Below are positions 54,449 through 63,639 of a stretch of 64,000 nt of DNA, in pieces. The notes under the pieces are model-generated. The model was given only the letters and a program-made list of their open reading frames with translations. It made no database searches and was not told the origin of the DNA. The stretch lies in assembly GCA_902768785.1 (NCBI GenBank), contig CACXMM010000017.1:23454-87453 (forward strand), given 5' to 3'. The position numbers were made by a program, and so were the translations under genes. The DNA comes from an uncultured Prevotellaceae bacterium. GTDB taxonomy: Bacteria; Bacteroidota; Bacteroidia; Bacteroidales; Bacteroidaceae. The number at the start of each line of letters is the position of its first letter. Position 1 is the stretch's first letter.

Positions 54449-55741
54449 TTAATCTATTTGATAATAATCTTTTACGTCCTCCCAATGGTAGTAAGGAGCA
54501 CAGTCGGTCTTCACAGGGATGGTTGTCTCATTCTCATTAAGGAAGAACTTCACAAGGACATCGTCGTTGCCAGGCTTACAGTAGAAAACGATCTGGATAT
54601 TGGCGGCCATAGGGATGATCTTATCAATAGAGACATACTTGTAGAGGTGGGGAATATCGGCCTTTCCGCCACGGGCTTCTTTGAGTCCGAGGAGATAGGC
54701 TAAGGGAAGTACGGAGCTGTCGTGACTGAAACGGAGTGTTACCGTTGGCTTCCCTTCACGAATCACACGCTCTGCCGTGCTGACGATACTGTCAAGAACT
54801 TCCTGCTGTTGCTGGTAGTAAGGCGTACTGCCAGGTACGAGTCCTGTGTTCAACAACCATCCCGCATTGTAGCCTGTCCACATATTGAAGAGTTCGTCTT
54901 TGGTGAAGACATCCATCAGCGAGATATTCAGCTCAGGCACGTTCTGCAAATCCTCTGCAATATTGTAGAGTGCTTCCATCAGCTCCCTTCCATTCACGAA
55001 TACTGCAGCACGTACAGTGTCGGTGAACAATACGGACATCAGCCGACGGGCGTCATGAGCCCCTTCAAAGATGGCAGCACGTTGCTGCTCGTAATGTTTG
55101 CTCTCCGTTGTCTCCGCAGGCTTGATACTGAGGTCTTCCACAACATATTTCATGTCATGCTTACTGGCATCCATGACGATGTCAAGCAGTGGGTTCAACC
55201 GCTTCAGTTCCTGACAGAAGTTGAACATACTCAACATACAGCGACGTGACGTAGATGACTTGGCATCAATCTGTAACGACTGGGTGAGCAGCTCAGGGAA
55301 ACGCTCATACATACGGTGGGCAATCTCACGATGCTGCTGCGCACCCAGTTTCGTCAGGTCACCGTCACGGTGCCACGCATCGGCATAGCCGACTTTCAGT
55401 TTTGCCAGCACCTCCCTGCCCTTTTCTGACAGGATTCCGAATTGATGGGCACTGTCGAGCTTGTTGATGGCGGTGACATAATACCCGTTGTTTGACATGT
55501 AGCGTGAACCGTGCCGCCCGTAATGACTTATATAAAAAGGTACGTAGCCAGCCGGCGCTTTCGTCAGTTTCTTAGCAGTCGGACCCGGATAGGCAAAATA
55601 GTTCGATCCCGTACGGTTGATATCCTTGAACATCTCTTTCCTGCTGGTCTGAGCAGAACAAGTGATAAGTGAAAAGTGATAAGTGATAAGAAACGACAAT
55701 ACCACCTTCCAACAGTTTTTCCTATATATCATGGCAATCAT
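54449..55741 (-). CDS. Secreted histidine phosphatase (acid phosphatase/phytase-like), copy 1
   Basis: This 430-residue protein belongs to the histidine acid phosphatase clan, close to MINPP-type enzymes. The catalytic R-H-G is in S-H-Y-G-R-H-G-S-R-Y (about residue 72), and the acid H-D in F-S-H-D-S-S-V-L-P near 340. Substrates may be phytate, sugar phosphates or other organic phosphates. The signal peptide reads L-I-T-Y-H-F-S-L-I-T-C-S-A-Q and is encoded by a simple repeat. Start is at 55741 or the ATG at 55732. It follows a paralogue and a 7-bp repeat tract, and precedes the GH2 gene by 11 bases. Confidence 0.87.
   Translation of the reverse strand: MIAMIYRKNCWKVVLSFLITYHFSLITCSAQTSRKEMFKDINRTGSNYFAYPGPTAKKLTKAPAGYVPFYISHYGRHGSRYMSNNGYYVTAINKLDSAHQFGILSEKGREVLAKLKVGYADAWHRDGDLTKLGAQQHREIAHRMYERFPELLTQSLQIDAKSSTSRRCMLSMFNFCQELKRLNPLLDIVMDASKHDMKYVVEDLSIKPAETTESKHYEQQRAAIFEGAHDARRLMSVLFTDTVRAAVFVNGRELMEALYNIAEDLQNVPELNISLMDVFTKDELFNMWTGYNAGWLLNTGLVPGSTPYYQQQQEVLDSIVSTAERVIREGKPTVTLRFSHDSSVLPLAYLLGLKEARGGKADIPHLYKYVSIDKIIPMAANIQIVFYCKPGNDDVLVKFFLNENETTIPVKTDCAPYYHWEDVKDYYQID
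55666..55700. repeat. AAGTGATAAGTGAAAAG repeat inside a signal peptide
   Basis: Short units AAGTGATAAG/AAGTGAAAAG recur three times and encode the hydrophobic core of the phosphatase signal peptide on the minus strand. Confidence 0.75.
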
Positions 55742-55767
55742 AACTCTAAATTCTAATCTCTAATCCC

Positions 55768-55851
55768 TCATCTTTCATCCTTCATCCTTCATCTTTCATC
55801 TTTCATCCTTCATCCTTCATCTTTCATCCTTCATCCTTCATCCTTCATCTT
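55768..55851. repeat. 7-bp tandem repeat, 12 copies
   Basis: Twelve uninterrupted units of TCATC(C/T)T fill 84 bp between the two phosphatase genes. The stop codon of the upstream gene (55831) lies inside the tract, so its last residues are repeat-coded. On the minus strand the tract reads AGGATGA, a purine-rich leader for the next gene. Confidence 0.9.
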
Positions 55852-57141
55852 CTTCTCTATCTTCGCCTCTTGAAGCATGTGACGATAATAGGTGCTCACA
55901 TCCTTCCAATGATAGAACGGATAGCAGTCGGTCTTAATAGGAACGGAGGTCTCGTTTTCGTTCATCAGGAATTTCACAAGGATATCATCAGCCCCCTGTT
56001 TACGGAAGAAGACCAGTTGGATGTTTCCCGCCATGGGGATCAGCCGGAACAGTGCGAAGTGATGATGCAGGTCCTCCATGTCATCAGTACCATGGATGGC
56101 CTCGTCAACACCGAGGATATAGGCAAAAGGCAGTACCACACTGTCATGCCCGAACCGCAAACGCACACCGCTTTTACCCGAACGGATCATCTCATCGGCC
56201 TCATCCAGGAAATTCATCAGCAACGGATAGATAGCATAGTAATTGTGCTGGGAACCGGGCATCAGTCCTTCCCACAGGCACCAGCTGGCATTATACACCC
56301 GGAAGCCATCGATCAGCTCATCCTCGGAGAACAGATCGTTGAACGACAATCCAAGCTCTGGGAGGCAATGCATGTCGGAAGCAATATTCCATAGAGCATC
56401 GGCAAACTTGTAACCGTCGATGAAGTCACCTACCACCTGCGGATCCTTGAACAGGATAGCCATCTGGTGCCGTCCGTTCAGCTTCTCATGACGGAAAGAG
56501 TCGAGTTTCTCATAGAGGGCTCCATCGGTGTCAGAATGTGGAATCACAACACTGTCGTTGGGAATGATGTAGTACATGTCGTGCTCACTGGCATCCATGG
56601 TGATGGTGAGGGAGGGGTTCATGCTGATCAGCTCCTGACAGAAATACGCCATACTGAGCATGCACCGTCTGACAGTGGAGGAATTGGCCTTCACCGTGAT
56701 AGGCTGCATCAGCAAGGAGGGATAGTTGGCACAAAGGCGATGGGCGATGGCACGATGCTGTCTGCCTCCCAACTGTGTGAGGTCACCATCCCTGTGGTAG
56801 GCATTATCGGCAGCGGCCTTCAGGCGTACCAGCACTTCCCTGCCCTGTTCGGTAAGCCATCCTCGCACCTGTGCTGTGTCCATCTTCCCGATAACGTATC
56901 GATAGGCATCGTCATCAGTCATGTATCGGGCCCCGTGCCTTCCGTAATGACTCACATAGAAAGGCTCGTAGCCTTCAGGGGCCGGAGTGATATGCCCTGA
57001 GGGATTGGGATAGTTACAGTAATTCCCTGTCGCCAACTCCATGTGTGACAACAGTTCACTCCTTGATGTCTGTGCCTGCACAGGGGTGATGAGACTCACG
57101 CCCATCATCACACAGAGAATCGTTCGTCTTATCTCTCTCAT
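55831..57141 (-). CDS. Secreted histidine phosphatase, copy 2
   Basis: This 436-residue protein is a paralogue of the neighbour at 54449. It has a signal peptide (residues 1-23, ending V-Q-A-Q), R-H-G in S-H-Y-G-R-H-G-A-R-Y near residue 70, and H-D in F-G-H-D-S-V-V-L-P near 340. The proteins match strongly at both ends (G-D-L-T-x-L-G and N-E-N-E-T-(T/S)-(I/V)-P-(V/I)-K-T-D-C) and diverge in the middle helical domain, which shapes substrate choice in this family. A full promoter lies upstream (57222-57253), so it heads a three-gene minus-strand operon ending with the GH2 gene. Confidence 0.87.
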   Translation of the reverse strand: MREIRRTILCVMMGVSLITPVQAQTSRSELLSHMELATGNYCNYPNPSGHITPAPEGYEPFYVSHYGRHGARYMTDDDAYRYVIGKMDTAQVRGWLTEQGREVLVRLKAAADNAYHRDGDLTQLGGRQHRAIAHRLCANYPSLLMQPITVKANSSTVRRCMLSMAYFCQELISMNPSLTITMDASEHDMYYIIPNDSVVIPHSDTDGALYEKLDSFRHEKLNGRHQMAILFKDPQVVGDFIDGYKFADALWNIASDMHCLPELGLSFNDLFSEDELIDGFRVYNASWCLWEGLMPGSQHNYYAIYPLLMNFLDEADEMIRSGKSGVRLRFGHDSVVLPFAYILGVDEAIHGTDDMEDLHHHFALFRLIPMAGNIQLVFFRKQGADDILVKFLMNENETSVPIKTDCYPFYHWKDVSTYYRHMLQEAKIEKKMKDEG

Positions 57142-57221
57142 AAGGTTATCTTTATCGTGCTAAATTGTTGATAATAAATACAAGATCATGGGTTCTTCAT
57201 TCCCAGATCGTTTCCAGTGCA

Positions 57222-57253
57222 CAAATATACACATTATACGGCAATCATCCAAA
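57222..57253 (-). promoter_or_regulatory. Promoter of the phosphatase-GH2 operon
   Basis: On the minus strand a -33 TTTG (57250-57253), a 20-base spacer and the -7 box TATATTTG (57222-57229). Confidence 0.75.
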
Positions 57254-57294
57254 TAAATACAAAGGAATTCAACATCATTTTTTGACTGGAATGT

Positions 57295-57325
57295 TTTGTG
57301 GTATTTGGTTTTCTATGTATCTTTG
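57295..57325 (+). promoter_or_regulatory. Promoter of the M6 protease gene
   Basis: A -33 TTTG (57295-57298), a 19-base spacer and the -7 box TATCTTTG (57318-57325), divergent from the phosphatase promoter 40 bases away. Confidence 0.8.
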
Positions 57326-57366
57326 CAGCATAAAGATGTATGAGTTTGTTATTAAACCATAATAAC

Positions 57367-58890
57367 ATGAAAAGGATTCTGATCTTGGCAGCAGCCACGA
57401 TGATGACTATCATAAATGTCAATGCACAACGCATTGGCTGTGTGCGCGTTGAAACGGAAACGCGAGCCAGTAACCTCCAGAAACTGCCCAACCCTTATCA
57501 TTTTGATCCTGAGAAAATCTACCGCCAGCCAGTGGTACTCATCACATTCAGCGATACAGAGTTTTCAATGGGTGACCCTGTAGCCTATTACAACCGTCTT
57601 TTCAATGAAGAGGGTTTTAACGAGGGCGTGGGAAGAGGATGTGTGGCCGACTACTTCCGCGAACAGTCTGAAGGACGTCTCAACCTACAGTTCGACATCT
57701 ATGGTCCGGTGAAGGTTGACGAAACCGCAGGTGGACGTAATAATTTACAGACCTATGGCATGTTTACCATGCAAAAAGCAATCCAAAAACTGGCTGAGAC
57801 AGAAGAAACCGACTTCGCCATCTACGACTGGAATGGTGACAGCCTTGTCAACCAGGTGGTCTTCGTGGCAGCAGGCTTTTCGGGACAACAAAAGGATGGC
57901 TACATCTGGCCAAACTCTGGATACTTCTGGGAAGATGCGCCTGGCGGTATGCTTTGCAACTTCTCCTCAATCAGCTCCGAAATATGGGAAGACAACAAAC
58001 GGTGCGGCATCGGGACCATTATTCATGAGTTTTGCCACTGTCTGGGACTGCCAGATGTGTACCCTGTGAACAATGCCGGCTACTCAGTTGTCGATGAGTG
58101 GGATCTGATGGACGGTGGCAACTATACGAACAATGGGTGGTGCCCACCCAACCTCTCTGCCATGGAGAAGATGTACTTAGGGTGGTCAACGCCCGTGGAA
58201 CTGACAGAGCCCACCACCATTGAGGGCATGAAGCCGTTGAGTGATGGAGGAGAAACCTATATCATCCGCAGTTCGGGTAACAGCAATGAGTTCTATCTGT
58301 TGGAGAATCGCAGACAGAAAGGCTGGGACTACGGATGCCCAGGCAATGGTCTGCTCATCTTCCATGTGGATTACAAAAAGTATAACTGGTGCGAGAATGA
58401 TGTGAACACCATCAAGAACCACTTCCGTTACGACCTTTTCCACGCCGACGGAAAGGACTATCAGTCATGGGATCTTAATGGCGATGGTAAAGACAAAAAC
58501 AAGTGGACCATGGAAAACAGCCTGCGCAGTCGCTACCTCAGTACCTCCACATACCCATATACCGACCCCACGACAGAAGAAACCAATGCGAGTCTGACCG
58601 ATGATTCCTCACCTGCCGCCACCCTCTTCACCGCCAATGCCGAAGGAAAGAAGCTGATGAGCAAGGCCATCACCAATATCCAGATTGATGATGACGGGAA
58701 CGTGTCGTTCGACTTCATGAAGACGGATGATACAGGGGTGTCGGAAATCATAAGCGACAGGAAGACGAGCATTGTCGGCTGGTACGACCTCAACGGCCGA
58801 CAGCTGCACAGCCAACCCCACCATTCCGGTATCTACATCGTCAGATACAACAACGGTATCCAGAAGAAATACTTCCTGCAAGCGAAATAA
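57367..58890 (+). CDS. Secreted M6-family metalloprotease (immune inhibitor A-like)
   Basis: This 507-residue protein has a signal peptide (M-K-R-I-L-I-L-A-A-A...N-A-Q). The zinc motif is H-E-F-C-H-C-L-G-L-P-D (HExxHxxGxxD, about residue 219), typical of M6 peptidases. R-G-C-V-A-D-Y-F-R-E-Q-S-E-G-R-L lies upstream and W-D-L-M-D-G-G-N-Y downstream, as expected for the Met-turn region. The C terminus W-Y-D-L-N-G-R-Q-L...G-I-Y-I-V-R-Y is a sorting-type tail. The ATG at 57367 is preferred to one nine codons upstream, which lacks a signal-like start. The substrate is unknown. Confidence 0.9.
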   Translation: MKRILILAAATMMTIINVNAQRIGCVRVETETRASNLQKLPNPYHFDPEKIYRQPVVLITFSDTEFSMGDPVAYYNRLFNEEGFNEGVGRGCVADYFREQSEGRLNLQFDIYGPVKVDETAGGRNNLQTYGMFTMQKAIQKLAETEETDFAIYDWNGDSLVNQVVFVAAGFSGQQKDGYIWPNSGYFWEDAPGGMLCNFSSISSEIWEDNKRCGIGTIIHEFCHCLGLPDVYPVNNAGYSVVDEWDLMDGGNYTNNGWCPPNLSAMEKMYLGWSTPVELTEPTTIEGMKPLSDGGETYIIRSSGNSNEFYLLENRRQKGWDYGCPGNGLLIFHVDYKKYNWCENDVNTIKNHFRYDLFHADGKDYQSWDLNGDGKDKNKWTMENSLRSRYLSTSTYPYTDPTTEETNASLTDDSSPAATLFTANAEGKKLMSKAITNIQIDDDGNVSFDFMKTDDTGVSEIISDRKTSIVGWYDLNGRQLHSQPHHSGIYIVRYNNGIQKKYFLQAK

Positions 58891-58993
58891 TAAAGACTTG
58901 GATATAAGAAACAAAAAGAATTATAAGTAAACGTTCCTGTTTCTCTTTCATATTTTGTATCTTTGTACCCAGTTTTTACCAATTAGAAAAGAA

Positions 58994-60586
58994 ATGAGAA
59001 TAAAATTTTTCACCGCGACTATCGCACTGGCTTTCGCTGCCACCGCATCGGCAGCAGACAATGTGAAAGCTACGATTCATGCCGACCAACCGGGTGCGAA
59101 GATCAACAGAGAGATTTACGGACAGTTCTCAGAGCACCTCGGATCATGTATCTACGGCGGTCTCTGGGTGGGTGAGAACTCACAGATCCCCAACATCAAC
59201 GGCTACCGCAAGGATGTGTTTGAGGCACTGCAGGCCCTGAAGATCCCCGTGCTGAGATGGCCGGGAGGATGCTTCGCCGACGACTACCACTGGATGGATG
59301 GCATCGGTCCGAAAAACCAGCGACCCTCACTGCGTAACAATAACTGGGGAGGAACCATCGAGGACAACTCCTTCGGTACGCATGAGTTCCTGAACCTCTG
59401 CGAGATGCTCGGCTGCGAACCGTATATCAGCGGTAATGTGGGATCGGGCACCGTGAAGGAAATGGCACAGTGGGTGGAGTATATGACCAGCGACGGCGAT
59501 ACCCCCATGGCACGTCTGCGCCGACAGAATGGGCGCGACAAGGCATGGAAGGTAAAGTATTTCGGCATCGGTAACGAGGCATGGGGCTGCGGCGGTAATA
59601 TGACTCCCGAGTACTACTCCGATGAGTTCCGTAAGTTCAATACTTACCTGCGTGATTATACAGGCAACAAACTGTATCGCATCGGTAGTGGAGCATCCGA
59701 CTACGACTATAACTGGACCACCGTACTGATGGACAAGATCGGTAACCGTATGCAGGGCGTTTCCCTACATTATTATACTTGCTCGGGCTGGGAAGGCTCA
59801 AAAGGCTCTGCTACCAAGTTTGACAACGACCAGTATTACTGGGCTCTGGGTAAGTGTCTGGAGATCGAGGATGTGATCAAGAAGCACAAGGCCATCATGG
59901 ATAAAGCTGATCCCAAGCATGAGGTTGACCTGCTGGTAGATGAATGGGGTACCTGGTGGGATGAGGAGCCTGGAACCATTGCCGGACACCTGTACCAGCA
60001 GAATGCCCTCCGCGATGCTTTCGTGGCTGCGCTCTCACTGAATGTGTTCCATCGTCATACCGACCGTGTGAAGATGGCGAATATCGCACAGGTGGTGAAC
60101 GTTCTGCAGTCGATGATCCTTACCGACCAGGAGGGTACGGGCCACATGGTACTCACACCTACCTACTACGTGTTCCAGATGTACACTCCGTTCCAGGAGG
60201 CCACCTATCTGCCCGTTGATCTGAACAGTGAGATTGTACAGGTGAACAAGGAGTATTTCAAGGAGAAGCAGAACGCAAAGGATGCCGGCTACCGCCCCTG
60301 CCCTCTTCTCTCTGCTTCTGCTGCCAAGACTACCGACGGTGGTATCGTACTGGCCATCACCAATGTGAGTCTTGACAAGGCACAGACCATCGACTTCGAC
60401 ATCGACGGCTATAAGGCCAAGACGGTAAGCGGACGCATTCTTACTTCAAAGAACGTGGCCGACTTCAACGACTTCAACCATCCTAACGTAGTGGCTCCCA
60501 CTGAGTACAAGGATGCGAAGCTGAAGAAGAACAAACTCACCGTGAAGGTGCCCGCCAAGAGCATCGTGGTGCTGAACATCAAGTAA
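58994..60586 (+). CDS. abfA: GH51 alpha-L-arabinofuranosidase
   Basis: This 530-residue protein cleaves terminal alpha-L-arabinofuranosyl groups from arabinan, arabinoxylan or oligosaccharides. The signal peptide is M-R-I-K-F-F...T-A-S-A-A. The GH51 pattern is clear: [10 protein letters not shown] near residue 42, R-W-P-G-G-C-F near 90, the acid/base Glu in [11 protein letters not shown] near 194, and the nucleophile Glu in L-L-V-D-E-W-G-T-W near 318. It probably feeds the ara operon 8 kb upstream. The -7 box TATCTTTG is at 58958-58965, which excludes a start at 58955. Confidence 0.95.
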   Translation: MRIKFFTATIALAFAATASAADNVKATIHADQPGAKINREIYGQFSEHLGSCIYGGLWVGENSQIPNINGYRKDVFEALQALKIPVLRWPGGCFADDYHWMDGIGPKNQRPSLRNNNWGGTIEDNSFGTHEFLNLCEMLGCEPYISGNVGSGTVKEMAQWVEYMTSDGDTPMARLRRQNGRDKAWKVKYFGIGNEAWGCGGNMTPEYYSDEFRKFNTYLRDYTGNKLYRIGSGASDYDYNWTTVLMDKIGNRMQGVSLHYYTCSGWEGSKGSATKFDNDQYYWALGKCLEIEDVIKKHKAIMDKADPKHEVDLLVDEWGTWWDEEPGTIAGHLYQQNALRDAFVAALSLNVFHRHTDRVKMANIAQVVNVLQSMILTDQEGTGHMVLTPTYYVFQMYTPFQEATYLPVDLNSEIVQVNKEYFKEKQNAKDAGYRPCPLLSASAAKTTDGGIVLAITNVSLDKAQTIDFDIDGYKAKTVSGRILTSKNVADFNDFNHPNVVAPTEYKDAKLKKNKLTVKVPAKSIVVLNIK

Positions 60587-60631
60587 AAGAACATATCATC
60601 AGACCTATAGATGGTCTGTAGCAAAATAATT

Positions 60632-60660
60632 AAACTGTGGCTTTGTAGTCACAGTTTTTT
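60632..60660 (+). terminator. Intrinsic terminator after abfA
   Basis: AAACTGTG (60632-60639) pairs with CACAGTTT (60650-60657) and is followed by further T residues. The loop contains the -33 box of the next promoter. Confidence 0.75.
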
Positions 60661-60672
60661 TATATATCTTTG
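60642..60672 (+). promoter_or_regulatory. Promoter overlapping the abfA terminator
   Basis: A -33 TTTG (60642-60645), a 19-base spacer and the -7 box TATCTTTG (60665-60672), 38 bases before the ATG at 60710. Confidence 0.8.
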
Positions 60673-60709
60673 CATCAGAATATTAACTCAAAACTACATT
60701 TTACTGCTT

Positions 60710-61806
60710 ATGAAACAGATAAGGATTGGACTACTTGCAACAGTGTTGCTTTGTGGCAACCTGACGATTTCCGCACAAGAGGCAGGGGAACAGTTTTCTA
60801 TTGCCTCGCTGAATGTGGACGGATTACCCCAGAAGACTTTGATACTGGAACTGAACGCTGACGGACCTGGTGACACAGGAACAGCACGTATCGGTAAATA
60901 CTTGAAGAACAAGGGGTATGACCTGGTAATGATGCAGGAAGACTTCAACTACCATGGTGTGCTTTCTGTATGGCTTGAGGATGACTATAAGATGGACGAA
61001 TGGAGCGGAGATGTAGGAATAGAAGGTCATGATATTGATTTCTTTCACCTGCAGAACCACCGCTTCGAGTGCGATGGTTTGATGGCATGCTGGAAAAACG
61101 ACCTGCAAGTAACTGCGGCTGCACGAACACCTTGGACACAGAACTTCGGGAAGTTCAGCCATGCCAACGACGAGATGGTGACCAAGGGCTTCCGTCGTTA
61201 CGACGTGACCTTACGCAGTGGCGACCGCATCGTTGTCTATAACCTGCACATGGACGCTACCAAGACCGTGAAGCACGCTTGGCACAGCTGGCACAGCTGA
61301 AGGAGGATGTGCTGCAGAACCTCAGCTCGCATCCTATTATCATTACTGGTGACATGAACTGTCTTTATGGGCGCGACAACGTAAAGCAGACTTTTATCGA
61401 TGCCATTAACGAGACAGGAAAAGGAACAGCTTCGGATGTATGGGTGGAACTGAAGCAAGGCGGTGTATATCCAGCAAAAGTAAGTACCGAGGCTACTGCC
61501 GGAGAAGAGACGCTCGACAAGATCATTTACATCAACCCAACGATGGGTACGATGATTCAGCCTGTAGCCTTCTCGATCGACAGGGAAGGTTATCTATATG
61601 AGGGAAAGCCGCTGGGTGACCACTGGCCGGTGGCTGCCACGTTCCAAGTGACATCGACCAAGACTGCCATCAACGAGATCAGTAATGATCAACATACAGA
61701 CAGCAGATGGTATAATCTTAACGGACAGCGTGTTAACCAACCTCAGAACGGTATTTATATCGAGCAAAAGGGTGAAAAGTCTGACAAACGAATCATTAAA
61801 AACTAA
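60710..61806 (+). pseudogene. Endonuclease/exonuclease/phosphatase family protein, frameshifted
   Basis: Two overlapping frames encode one secreted EEP-fold protein. Frame 1 (60710-61300) carries a signal peptide (...T-I-S-A-Q), S-L-N-V-D-G-L-P, M-M-Q-E-D-F-N-Y and N-L-H-M-D-A. Frame 2, read from about 61261, carries Q-D-R-E-A-R-L-A-Q-L, I-T-G-D-M-N-C-L-Y-G and G-D-H-W-P-V, then a sorting-type tail Y-N-L-N-G-Q-R-V. Adding one C at about 61261 (ACC to ACCC) restores a continuous protein of about 365 residues. It could be a real mutation or an assembly error. Relatives include sphingomyelinase-type phosphodiesterases; the substrate is unknown. Confidence 0.8.
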
Positions 61807-61811
61807 GTCTT

Positions 61812-63476
61812 ATGATTTCCATGCGTATTACAAATATAGTAAAGGTAGCATGCATCGTGTTCTCCTTTACCACGGCACTTACCTGTGTAGCACAGAATGC
61901 CGACTATAAGATTATCTATGAGAACGATACCGTGATCAAGACCCGTGTGGGAGGGTTCTCATTAGACTCCCGACCAGTGCGCCGCATCATCTACGAATAT
62001 ACCTCAAGAGATGCCGACGGTAAGCCGGCCACCATCAGCGGTGTGATGATGATTCCTTCAAACATCATCGACGGAACGCCTTGCGACGGTATCATGCTCT
62101 TCAACCGCGCCACGTTGGGTTCACCCGACGACTGTCCTTCAACGGGTAATCAGGAACTGATAAACGGATTGATTGCCAATCCCTTGAAACCAAACTATAT
62201 CCTTGTGATGAGCGATTTCATCGGCTACGGATCATCCAGTGAATACCCTTCGTTCTATCACAGCGGTGATGTGAATGCCCGGAACTCGCTCGACGGTCTG
62301 CTGGCAGCACGTCAGATTCTCGACGATCAGCAACTGCCACAGGGTAAGTACCTGTTCAACCTCGGCTTCTCACAAGGTGGCTCTGAGTCGCTCTATGTGG
62401 CAAAACTGCGCGATATGGAATACAAGGATAAGGGGGTTACCTTTACCAAGACCTTTGCAGGAGGTGGTCCTACCGACTATGCCGTGGCTTATCAGGAATA
62501 TGTGGAGAAGGATTGGTGCGAGGACTGCAAGGATGTGGTCATGATGCTGATATCGTGCGTGGAGAACTGTCATATGAATATCGACTACAAGGATCTGTTC
62601 ACAGAACCTCTGGCCACAGGTGCGAAAGAGTATGTAAAGACCAAGAGGAAATCGACACTGTCCGACTATGGCGTCAACATGAAGGATTCGCTCCACAATC
62701 TGATACAGCCGGCCTATATGAATCTGAAAACGGAACAGGCGAAGACGCTCATGGCCAAGTTGAAAGAAATCAACTTGATGAACGGCTGGGAACCGGATAC
62801 CTCGCAAAAGTACTTCATCGAACACAGTCGTCACGACAACTATGTACCCATACAGTGCGTACGCAGCATCATCCCATGGATGCAAGACAAGGGGTTCACC
62901 CCAAGCATCGTGCCGGGTAAAACAAATCTGCAGACCAATACATTGGTGTTCAAACTCGACCATACCAGCTCGGCCATCGTGTGGATCATCCAGACCATTG
63001 CGGCCATCCAGTTCTGGCCCGTGGTTTACTACGAGGGTGAACAAAACCGTTACTACCATGAGGTGATGGGAGACATGAACCTGCTCAAGTTCATCAAGAC
63101 ACTCGAGAGCATGGGTATCGACCTGAGAAAAATCATCAAGAATAAAGGTCTGGCCAGAGGAAATCTACCCAATCGTTATACATGGTTCGACCTGATTCCC
63201 AATATCAGCGAAACACTGGCAAAGGTGGATCTGACAACCGATGACCTCGATGAGATGTGTAAAGATGCGGGTATTACCGATCTGGACATCTTAACAGCCT
63301 ATGCTTATCTCATGGAGGAAAGTGATGAGCGTGAAGAAGCAAAACCTGCCTCCATGGCAAAAGCCATGAATCGCACAGAAGCACCGCTGTTCTTACTGCG
63401 TAAATACGAGCAGACACTGGCTAACTGGTTCATGCTCGCTGGCTACGATGTGAACTATCAGGCATGGGGAATGTAG
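61812..63476 (+). CDS. Secreted alpha/beta hydrolase
   Basis: This 554-residue protein has an N-terminal signal peptide (residues 4-27, ending C-V-A-Q). The alpha/beta-hydrolase fold shows the nucleophile elbow G-F-S-Q-G-G near residue 189, a candidate acid Asp in H-S-R-H-D-N-Y-V-P near 340, and a candidate His in K-L-D-H-T-S-S near 380. I-G-Y-G-S-S-S-E-Y-P near the middle resembles secretory lipase or feruloyl-esterase-like proteins. Next to GH51, an esterase for feruloylated arabinan is an attractive guess, not shown. It starts 5 bases after the EEP gene stop, so the two form one unit. Confidence 0.8.
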   Translation: MISMRITNIVKVACIVFSFTTALTCVAQNADYKIIYENDTVIKTRVGGFSLDSRPVRRIIYEYTSRDADGKPATISGVMMIPSNIIDGTPCDGIMLFNRATLGSPDDCPSTGNQELINGLIANPLKPNYILVMSDFIGYGSSSEYPSFYHSGDVNARNSLDGLLAARQILDDQQLPQGKYLFNLGFSQGGSESLYVAKLRDMEYKDKGVTFTKTFAGGGPTDYAVAYQEYVEKDWCEDCKDVVMMLISCVENCHMNIDYKDLFTEPLATGAKEYVKTKRKSTLSDYGVNMKDSLHNLIQPAYMNLKTEQAKTLMAKLKEINLMNGWEPDTSQKYFIEHSRHDNYVPIQCVRSIIPWMQDKGFTPSIVPGKTNLQTNTLVFKLDHTSSAIVWIIQTIAAIQFWPVVYYEGEQNRYYHEVMGDMNLLKFIKTLESMGIDLRKIIKNKGLARGNLPNRYTWFDLIPNISETLAKVDLTTDDLDEMCKDAGITDLDILTAYAYLMEESDEREEAKPASMAKAMNRTEAPLFLLRKYEQTLANWFMLAGYDVNYQAWGM

Positions 63477-63482
63477 CATCAA

Positions 63483-63534
63483 ATGGGAATAATGCTGGCT
63501 TTTTGTTACATTTTCCTTACCATTCCCATCATTT
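63483..63534 (+). terminator. Weak hairpin after the hydrolase gene
   Basis: ATGGGAAT (63483-63490) is inverted at 63522-63529 with a T-rich 31-base loop and a short CATTTT tail. It could end transcription before the transketolase promoter. Confidence 0.4.
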
Positions 63535-63639
63535 TAATAAATAATCCAAAGAAATCAACGGAAAGTGGAAAAAAATATGTAAATTTGCAGTTGCATTGTA
63601 AAGAGACACGATAACTATATCTTATAATATACATTAATT

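Noticed and set aside
62370-63059. 229-codon minus-strand open frame opposite the alpha/beta hydrolase.
   Set aside because: Antisense shadow; the plus-strand hydrolase has a signal peptide and catalytic motifs.
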